A stretch of DNA of 64,000 nt from Vitis vinifera (taxonomy: Eukaryota > Streptophyta > Magnoliopsida > Vitales > Vitaceae): NCBI RefSeq assembly GCF_030704535.1, contig NC_081823.1, positions 2,822,501 through 2,886,500 on the forward strand, given 5' to 3'. A program made the position numbers and the translations under genes. The notes beneath the pieces were generated by a model. It saw nothing but the letters and a program-made list of their open reading frames with translations. It did not search any database and had not been told where the DNA came from. Shown piece after piece: positions 57,012 to 64,000 of the stretch. Position 1 is the first letter of the stretch, and each line of letters opens with the position of its first letter.

Positions 57012-59762
57012 ATGACTATGATTCTGAATTCTTGCACACCCACCTCTGCAAACAGGTGGTATCTGTTATCAGGGCTCCAAGCCTCCTTCTATGTAGTCCT
57101 CTTCATCATCTGTGCAGCCTCTGTATCTTGCTCCCCATCTCAAATCTCCTACCTTGATCACTGTTCTTCCATTGTCCCAGAATTTCCCCCCACTGTTCGG
57201 GAGTTCTCCACCTTGCTGTTTCCCGGAACCCAAAATGGATACTGTCATGGGGGAGATGGAATTTTAAGCCAGGATTCCTCTGACTACTCGGCAAGCTTCT
57301 CTAAACTTCTGGCATTGCAGACCCGGAAAATATACAGAACTGAGGCTGAAGGTGTTTTCAAGGTGGAAGGGAGTCTGAACCTCCAAAGCAATAATAGGTA
57401 TTACTATGGGGAAGATTTGAGAGAGATGGAGAATTCCTATTCTGGGGTTCTGCCTACAAGCTTTTGGGGTGGTTCAGTGACCTTTCTTCTACATGGGTTC
57501 TGGTCAGAATCTTCTGGGAAGCTTTGCATGGTGGGAACAGGCTCTGCCTACTCCAGAGAAGGTGAGTTGCTTGATCTTGCTGCCGTGCTCAAGCTCAATA
57601 ACGTAAAAAATCTGAGCACTGTTACTGACTTGGTTGGTGGGACTTTAGAGAGCTTGAATTTGGCTAGTGATTCCAATTACTTTGAACCAATTTCCATGTT
57701 GGTGTTTCCTCAAATGAATTACAAGTACACTTTGGTTTCTGAGGTCGGTTTGGAGTCAAATATCAGTATCTGTTCAATGCTTTCAAGGCCAGATAATTGG
57801 TTTGAATTGGAGTATCCACTTGACTGCTATTCTCTGCAGAATTGCACTCCTTTTGGTGGGGAAATTGGATATCTTCCCCATTTCATAAACATAAAAGCAA
57901 GTCAGTGTTCAGAGGATGAACGGAGGTTGAAAATTATGATCAAGTTTCATAACTTTAGCTATGTTGACTATAACCAACTGCCAAGTCCCAACATGACATT
58001 GATTGGGGAGGGGTGGTGGGATGCCAAGAACAATCGGCTATGTGTCGTTGCCTGTCGAATCTTGAACACCATGCAGTCTCTCGCTAATGCTCACATCGGT
58101 GATTGTTCAATTAGGTTGAGTTTGAGATTCCCAGCAATCTGGTTGATCAGAAGCAGAAGTAACATTGTGGGGCAAATTTGGAGCAACAAAACTATAGATG
58201 ATTCAGGGTACTTTAATAGGATCATGTTTCAAAGTCCTGAGAATATAAGGCTGGAGATTCCAGGCTTGAAATATGAGTACACTGAAATTGACAGGGCAGG
58301 AAAGCTATGCCAGAAAAAAAAGTGTGCTGAAAATAAAGGGGAAAGATACCCGAATCCAAACGACTTTTCTTTTGATATGCAGTTTGACATGATGGTTAAA
58401 AACTCCACAGGAGTGATGGCATGGGGCTCTGCAGCCCCTTTCTTTGTGGGTGATAATCTTTATGACCCTTTTGAGTATGGCATTCCTTCCTCAAGCTCAG
58501 AGCCAGGAAGCTCTGTAGTTGAAGCAAATGCCAGGCATATTAGCCCAGTGAATATCAGCTACAAGATAAGCTTCACATTGGAACCTGGTGCTGAATTTGG
58601 TGGTATCATCAGCCCATTTAGCGAATCTTTGGGTAGGCATATGAAAGTAGATATTTCTGCTGAAGGGATTTATGATGCCAAAACAGGAGGTCTGTGTATG
58701 GTAGGCTGCAGAAGGCTGAGCTCAAAGGCTCATATTTTGACAGATGACTCTGTAGATTGTGAGATTCTTGTGAACCTTCAATTCCCTCCATTAGGTTCAG
58801 GGAATGAAGGGTATATCAAGGGAAGTATTGAAAGCACAAGGGAAAAATCTGACCCTCTTTACTTCGAACGTCTGGATTTGTCTTCAACTTTTTCTAGTAA
58901 GTTTGAAGAAAGCTGGTTCATTGGGAGGATGGAATTGGAGATCATCATGGTTCTGATGTCCAACACCCTTACATGTTTCTTTGTGGGATTGCAACTCCTT
59001 CATGTGAAGAAGAGCCCTGAAGCCCTTCCTTCTATCTCATTAGCCATGCTTGTAATTCTTACTTTCGGGTTCATGATCCCTCTCGTGATGAACTTTGAAG
59101 CCTTATTCTTGGGAAGCTTTACTGATCAAAATGTTTGGCTTGACAATGGCAGATGGTTTAAATTGAACAATCTGCTCATACTGGCTGCTTTTCTGTTGCA
59201 ATTCTGTCTTCTCCATTTCACATTGTCAGCCAAATTAGGCGATGGAAAACAGAAGGGCTTGTGGGCGGCTGCAGAGAAGAATGCTCTCTATCTGTCCTCA
59301 CCATTATATATAGCTGGCTGCTTAATTTCCATTTTTCTGAACTGCAAGCAGAACAACCTGCCTTTTTTCCACCTTATGAATTACCAGCTGCATTCTCTTT
59401 GGAGGGACTTGAGATCTTGTTCTGGATTGGTCCTTGATTGGTTCCTTTTACCTCAAATCCTGCTCAATTTGTTCATAGACTCAAGAGAAAAAGCTCTTTC
59501 TCATGCATTTTACATTGGAACAACTTCCATCAGATTGCTCCCACATGCATATGAATTGTACAGTGCTTTGAGCTTTGCCCGAGGCTTCGATGGGTCATGG
59601 AGCTATGCAAATCCTGGTGCAGGCTTTTACACTACTGCTTGGAATGCCATGATTCCTTGTGGGAGTCTGCTGTTTGCTGTGGTCCTCTTCTTGCAGCAGA
59701 AATATGGGGGTCTATGCATCCTCCCCAAGAAGCTTAAGGGCCAGAAGTATGTGAGAATGTAG
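57012..59762 (+). CDS. DUF2921 membrane protein, array copy 5 (intact, divergent)
   Basis: An intronless frame. From the ATG that aligns with the other copies (57012; a second ATG at 57018) it encodes 916 residues. An upstream in-frame ATG at 56886 would add 42 residues, including eleven consecutive serines. The signal peptide region is FYVVLFIICAASVSCS. The ectodomain carries GKLCMVGTGSAYS, RLCVVACRILN and GGLCMVGCRRLSS. Differences from the other copies: a shortened third membrane segment (NNLLILAAFLLQF, about four residues lost), changes such as WNAMIPCGSLLFAVVLFLQQ, and a different short C-terminus (KGQKYVRM). No RING follows. No stop or frame break is seen, so it is probably functional but evolving apart. 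Function not known. Confidence 0.87.
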   Translation: MTMILNSCTPTSANRWYLLSGLQASFYVVLFIICAASVSCSPSQISYLDHCSSIVPEFPPTVREFSTLLFPGTQNGYCHGGDGILSQDSSDYSASFSKLLALQTRKIYRTEAEGVFKVEGSLNLQSNNRYYYGEDLREMENSYSGVLPTSFWGGSVTFLLHGFWSESSGKLCMVGTGSAYSREGELLDLAAVLKLNNVKNLSTVTDLVGGTLESLNLASDSNYFEPISMLVFPQMNYKYTLVSEVGLESNISICSMLSRPDNWFELEYPLDCYSLQNCTPFGGEIGYLPHFINIKASQCSEDERRLKIMIKFHNFSYVDYNQLPSPNMTLIGEGWWDAKNNRLCVVACRILNTMQSLANAHIGDCSIRLSLRFPAIWLIRSRSNIVGQIWSNKTIDDSGYFNRIMFQSPENIRLEIPGLKYEYTEIDRAGKLCQKKKCAENKGERYPNPNDFSFDMQFDMMVKNSTGVMAWGSAAPFFVGDNLYDPFEYGIPSSSSEPGSSVVEANARHISPVNISYKISFTLEPGAEFGGIISPFSESLGRHMKVDISAEGIYDAKTGGLCMVGCRRLSSKAHILTDDSVDCEILVNLQFPPLGSGNEGYIKGSIESTREKSDPLYFERLDLSSTFSSKFEESWFIGRMELEIIMVLMSNTLTCFFVGLQLLHVKKSPEALPSISLAMLVILTFGFMIPLVMNFEALFLGSFTDQNVWLDNGRWFKLNNLLILAAFLLQFCLLHFTLSAKLGDGKQKGLWAAAEKNALYLSSPLYIAGCLISIFLNCKQNNLPFFHLMNYQLHSLWRDLRSCSGLVLDWFLLPQILLNLFIDSREKALSHAFYIGTTSIRLLPHAYELYSALSFARGFDGSWSYANPGAGFYTTAWNAMIPCGSLLFAVVLFLQQKYGGLCILPKKLKGQKYVRM

Positions 59763-60149
59763 GACTGAGTTCTAGGCTGATAGAAGAGTCTAGCACTTAA
59801 TAATCCTTGTAAGCTCCATTTTTGTGCAGATGGATTTCAATGATTCTTTGATTTCTTGTGTACTTTCTGCTTGTAAAAGAAGTGATACCTTTCTGAACAA
59901 TCTTCTTTGATAGCCCCTTGCTTGAGTATTTATCAGCTATTAGGTTTAGTCTTTATGTTTTTCTATACTTTTGTATCATCCTTGATTTTAATGCTAACTT
60001 TCTAACATATGTACTTCAATCTTTTTACAATCGGATTGAAAGTTGTTTAAGAACAGTCTCTGCTGATTTATGTATGTCTCTTCAACCCAAAAGCTTATTT
60101 ATTCTCCTTGTTCTGTATGCAAAATCATATTCTCAACCTCCCCTGTTTG
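59763..60149. other. 3' flank of copy 5 (duplicated type)
   Basis: The flank matches those of copies 1-3 (TAGCACTTAATAATC, then a CTGCTTGTAA-type word), and TGTATGCAAAATCATATTCT near 60115 matches 50397 downstream of copy 3. No gene. Confidence 0.6.
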
Positions 60150-60275
60150 AACTATGAGTGGGAGAAACATACCCGAATGGGGATTCTTATGATACGAAAT
60201 TCCACATGTCTCTCACAAATTCTAAAGGGTTAATTGCATGGTAAGTTGGAGAAAGCTAGCTTCAAAGTTTCGTAT
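60150..60275 (+). pseudogene. DUF2921 relic, array copy 6
   Basis: TACCCGAATGGGGATTCTTA and what follows translate as YPNGDSYDTKFHMSLTNS, then KGLIAW: the family's YPNGYSSDMQFHMSVKNS plus KGVMAW region. At ATGG the text jumps to a copy of the CMVGCRKLSSK region (GTAAGTTGGAGAAAGCTAGC). About 400 bases in between are missing and both sides share ATGG at the join. Nothing else of the gene remains. Confidence 0.8.
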
Positions 60276-61470
60276 ACCCAAAAAAAACAAGATTTTTAAC
60301 ATCCCCTAGATTAATCAAAGGAAAGAGAAAGGTTAAAAGGTGAAGGCTATCATTATCCCCTTAACGAAAACAAAACCCTAAATCATAAGAGGATTAAAAA
60401 TACAATAGGAGTAAAGGCAAACTCGACAAAGAGTTCAACTCCAGCATCAAGAGCTTGACCCTAGCATCCCTTGTAGAGTGAATAAGACCGACTTAGGCTT
60501 CACAATTCAACAAAAATGATTACTCGTAGAATATAATAGAGTGTGATAAGATTAATGAGCTCGACCCTAACATTCCTTGTAGAGTGAATAAGACCGATTT
60601 AAGCTTCACAATTTAACAAAAATGATCTAACAAAAATGATCATTGGCATAATATAATAGTGTAATGAGAAATAATCCAACAAAAATGATCATTGGTAGAA
60701 TATAATAGAGTGTAATGAGAAGGATCCAACAAAAATGATTCTATGTAGGAAAGGGGTGTTTGGTAAAATTTAATATGTATTATTTAATGGTTCGAATTGA
60801 TTTTAAATTAAATTATTCTTAAATCGTTAACTTAAAAACAAAAATGATTCTATGTGCAGGAAATGAGGTGTTTGGTAAAATTTAATATTTATTATTTAAT
60901 GGTTTGAATTGACTTTAAATTAAATTATTCTTAAATTGTTAACTAATAATTTTTTAGTTATTTTTTTATTTTAAGTATTAAGGTTGTTTGGTAAAGTTAA
61001 ATTAAAATCTATTTTAAATCATCATATTAATATTTTTACTCTTATTAATTTTAACTAATATTTATCCTTATTATATTAATTAAAATATATTTTTATTAAC
61101 TTTAAGTAATAAATTTATTTATAATATTTATTATAAAAAAGAGTTATGAATATGAAATCATAATTCTAAAATATACTTTCATTAGTGTAAGCAAATTAGA
61201 TAAATAGAATTTGAAATTAAGAATAAGTTAATTATTTTTTTACTTAATAATTAAAATAAAAAATAACTTTTAAGTTATTTTATCAAATATATTTAATATT
61301 TTTCATAATTTAAATTAAATCATTAAATTGATTTACCATTCACCCTCCAAAATTCTGATCAATCTCTGATTCCCTCCACCTACTTTAATATCTTGATTTT
61401 AATTTGTGTATACATATGTTGTACCAGAATTTTTATACCTTAGCATATCGGTGGCAAGTCCCCAGCCTCA
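60276..61470. repeat. AT-rich DNA with nested tandem repeats (60451-60960)
   Basis: A 106-base unit starting GAGCT(T/C)GACCCTA occurs at 60451 and 60557. About 45-50-base units starting CAACAAAAATGATCATTGG follow, and then a 112-base unit (GTGTTTGGTAAAATTTAATA) at 60756 and 60868. The rest is plain AT-rich DNA with no gene. Confidence 0.75.
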
Positions 61471-61476
61471 AAGTGT

Positions 61477-61536
61477 ACACGTGTCATACAAAGAACGGAT
61501 CTCTTAAACCCTACACCCTCTCACCTCCCTATATAT
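61477..61536 (+). promoter_or_regulatory. ABRE-type G-box and TATA box of the small acidic gene
   Basis: ACACGTGTCA at 61477-61486 is a consensus ABRE (CACGTG core), bound by plant bZIP factors in abscisic-acid responses. TATATAT at 61530-61536 lies 80 bases before the ATG, followed by a CT-rich stretch typical of plant transcription starts. The spacing suits a core promoter starting transcription near 61560. Confidence 0.6.
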
Positions 61537-61615
61537 CGAGCCCTCGCTCTCTCCGGTCTCCTCTGTCCCTCACTGCTCGCCTCAGAGACCGAGAGTAACC
61601 TCTCCACCGATCTCA

Positions 61616-62011
61616 ATGGCCAGCAGACAGATCATCGCCGACAGCAATGCTCCACTCCGGCGACTAATCCTCAGCCGTATCACGAAGCAGTCCCACGCCA
61701 ACGGGCAAGATCGCCTCCTCCCTCTTCTCTTCAATCCCAATCAGACGGATCGTCTCCTTCGCCCAATCTGGGAAATGAATCAATGCCCACGCACCGATCT
61801 CGCCGCGGTTGTCCAAGACCGGTTCTGCCTGTGGCTTCGGCAGCCAGAGCAGACACGTGTGAGTGCACGTGGGCGGCAGATCCCGAAGGAGGATGATGAG
61901 ACGGAGGACTCCGATGAAGACAACGATGAAGTTGACGGTGAGTTCGATGACATAGATGATTTTGATGATGATGTCGATGATGAGGATGGTGATAAGCATG
62001 ATGAGAAGTGA
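61616..62011 (+). CDS. Small acidic protein of unknown function (131 aa)
   Basis: An intronless open frame with ATG at 61616 in a good context (caATGg), behind a clear TATA box and leader. Residues 1-85 are basic to neutral, with Arg/Leu-rich stretches (LRRLILSRITKQ, then RLLPLLFN and FCLWLRQPEQ). Residues 90-131 are almost all Asp/Glu with scattered Lys and His. No signal peptide, membrane segment or known domain is recognised. The acidic tail comes from a GAT-type repeat. A perfect donor-like GTGAGT at 61859-61864 leaves open that the tail is spliced out in the real transcript. Being a real gene rests on the promoter context, not on homology. Confidence 0.6.
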   Translation: MASRQIIADSNAPLRRLILSRITKQSHANGQDRLLPLLFNPNQTDRLLRPIWEMNQCPRTDLAAVVQDRFCLWLRQPEQTRVSARGRQIPKEDDETEDSDEDNDEVDGEFDDIDDFDDDVDDEDGDKHDEK

Positions 62012-62048
62012 ATGTATGCTTTCAATCATCATCATCACCATCATCATC
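61946..62048. repeat. Facing GAT and ATC repeats around the stop codon
   Basis: (GAT)-rich sequence at 61946-62008 encodes the acidic tail. (ATC)-rich sequence at 62026-62048 follows the stop codon, so the mRNA could fold a stem of GAT/ATC pairs across it. Confidence 0.75.
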
Positions 62049-63940
62049 AGTATAAAACGGTCATGCGATTGATAGGAATCAATTTAGGGATTTAGCCGAT
62101 TTTTGAGCTAGCCGTTAATTTCATGAATTATTTGTGCTTCTGAAATACTTGGGCACTCAGATCATGATCTGAGATCAATAGTATCATTAGTATAATTTTC
62201 ATGCATACCGCCCATTTATATTTACAACCATGCCTACATTTGATTATATTTACAAAAATGCCATTCATTATGTTTTCTCTTTTATAAAAATATTGATTTT
62301 AATTTTTAAAAATTTTAAAATTTTAAAAAATCCATGGTTCTTGATAATATACTTTTAAAATAAAATAAAATAAAATAAAATAAAGCACTAACCACCTTTA
62401 ATTATCTTTTTTTGGAGGCAATTTTTTTTGACAAATAATTAAAATTAAATCTCATCCTATTTTTAGGAGTTTGCAATTTCGGTAAATGCGTGGTTTTCGG
62501 GTGAACTTATAAATTGATCCATTTAATAATCATACTAATTAACTTAAGTATAACTTTAAATTATTTAATTAATATTTGATCAAAAATAGACATTAATTAT
62601 ATAGATTTATATGACATCTAATCCAACTTAATGATCAAATAAAAGAATCTTAACGCAAATGATTTGATCTTAACACTTGTTGTATACATGTATGTGGTAT
62701 TAGGGTTTTGCAATTTGATTCTGACTCGGATTGTGATTTCTATCTTGAATGGGATTTGGAGGATTAGGAATTAGAAAAGCACGTTTGTTTCCAACTTTGT
62801 AATGTTTTTGTTTTTTTATTTATATTTGATATAATTCTAATATTTTTTGTTTGAATATATTTATGATTTTTTTTTTTGTTTTTGAAATCAGAAAATAGTA
62901 ATAATCTTTACTTTTTTGAAAATAAAAAAAATTACTTTTTTTTAATCTCTATAATAAAATATTTTTAACGAAAATAATAGAAAATTTTTATATAGAAGTT
63001 TTAGGGTTAGTCTAAGCTACTATATTCTTAAAAATAATGTTTTATACTTTAGAACAAAAAATAATTTCTAATTTCAAGAAACATTTGGCAAAGCAGTTAT
63101 TTGAAGAATGTGGCAAAATTTAACATGAATGGTGAATAATTTGAGTTGATTCAAGCCAAATTCTTATTGACTTATATAACCAAGAATTTAACTGAATTGA
63201 CTCATTTAATAATTTCACTAACTTAATTATATCTTTATTTAATACATTTTAAATTTGTTTTTAAATAAATAAATTAATTGAGTCATAAATATGTTTAGTT
63301 GATACATTAATCATATATACATGTATAATATCTAATTTAACATGATTATTAAATGAGTTTAGTATTTGAGTTTATATTTTTGATATAATTATTATTCGTT
63401 TTGAGTTTAAGTTGAGCTATATCATAAAATACTAAGCTTTGACATGACACGAATACGACGAATCAACATGAATTGTCACCCCTTTACATTTGGATATACT
63501 TTTTGACGAATATTTTGAAAAATAATTAAAAATATAAAAATTATATTTTAAAATTTTGTATTATAGATAAATCCCCGGACCAACTATTTTTAATATATAA
63601 ATTTTCAAATAAAATTGTATTTGTTTTTAAAAATTGTCATTTCCAAAAATATTTTCAAACAAACCTGATAGAATCCAAGTAGGCCGTCTTAAAGTGCCTT
63701 TGTAATAATTCTAAAAAGTATTTTTAATATTCATAACACTTGAAATTTTTCATTTTTCATTTTTCAATTTTTAACTATTAAAAATACTAAAAACACTTCC
63801 TATTATCACACGAAACGAATACAATACACAACCCCACAAGATCGCTGAGCCCATAGAAATTCCCCCACACACATTGTTGTCTGCTCTTCTCTAGAGTCGC
63901 CCCCATCCCAACCCGTCCCATTTATTAAAAACAATTCCCA
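62012..63940. other. AT-rich intergenic DNA; no gene
   Basis: An (AAAAT)n microsatellite lies at 62357-62384. A foldback repeat of the 45271 type lies around 63689-63815. Otherwise T- and A-rich DNA without recognisable coding sequence or RNA genes. Confidence 0.55.
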
Positions 63941-64000
63941 TATCTGTCTGTAGACCCCCTTTTATGAGGGGCCCGGGGGGGAGAGTTTTTTCTCTCTTTT
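63941..64000. other. Odd homopolymer-rich tail at the right edge
   Basis: The last bases suddenly contain GACCCCCTTTTATGAGGGGC followed by a run of G and then TTTTTTCTCTCTTTT. This differs from everything around it and has the look of poor-quality contig-end sequence. It could also be real simple-sequence DNA. Confidence 0.4.

Noticed and set aside
61664-62047. Minus-strand frame with Met/Ile repeats
   Set aside because: It is the complement of the GAT repeat in the small acidic gene.
1-64000. CRISPR arrays, prokaryotic operons, riboswitches, phage genes
   Set aside because: The window is plant nuclear DNA; no evenly spaced repeat-spacer array or bacterial gene order is present.

Overview
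This is a eukaryotic plant nuclear window. It is AT-rich, with spliced genes, large repeat-filled introns, plant retroelements (LINE, Ty1/copia, Ty3/gypsy LTRs) and short foldback elements (MITEs). Protein content points to a woody eudicot. Grapevine (Vitis) is my best guess from the look of the genes and LTRs, but that is inference and was not tested.

Layout. (1) 2.1-12.7 kb, minus strand: the first 13 coding exons of NSF, the AAA+ ATPase that takes SNARE complexes apart; the rest of the gene lies beyond the left edge. Its first intron has AT-AC ends and a U12-type branch site. Its introns hold at least five LINE-derived insertions, three with clear target-site duplications. (2) 13-21 kb: gene-poor, with a duplicated AT-rich repeat, a fragment resembling LEUNIG co-repressor coding sequence, a gypsy-type LTR with a long non-coding tail, and a 1.1-kb inverted repeat. 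(3) 22.0-30.9 kb, plus strand: a seven-exon gene for a 750-residue PHO2/UBC25-type ubiquitin-conjugating enzyme (E2). (4) 31.8-60.3 kb, plus strand: a tandem array of intronless DUF2921 membrane-protein genes in different states of health: one decayed copy (33.8 kb), two intact (38.5 and 47.3 kb), one split by a solo LTR (51.0-54.7 kb), one intact (57.0 kb) and one short relic (60.2 kb). Parts of the flanks were duplicated with the genes. (5) 61.6-62.0 kb, plus strand: a small gene for an unrecognised 131-residue protein with a very acidic tail. The rest is AT-rich intergenic DNA.

The DUF2921 proteins have a signal peptide, a cysteine-rich lumenal or extracellular part of about 600 residues that looks like three diverged repeats, and a C-terminal block of about six membrane segments. 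From family knowledge (inference), this resembles plant FLY1/FLY2 membrane ubiquitin ligases, but no RING domain follows the membrane block. NSF and the E2 are ordinary housekeeping genes and nothing shows they work with the array. The most interesting observations are the AT-AC intron in NSF, the frame-exact solo-LTR disruption that would leave a secreted ectodomain, the three-repeat ectodomain of the RING-less array, and the SINE-like and foldback elements.
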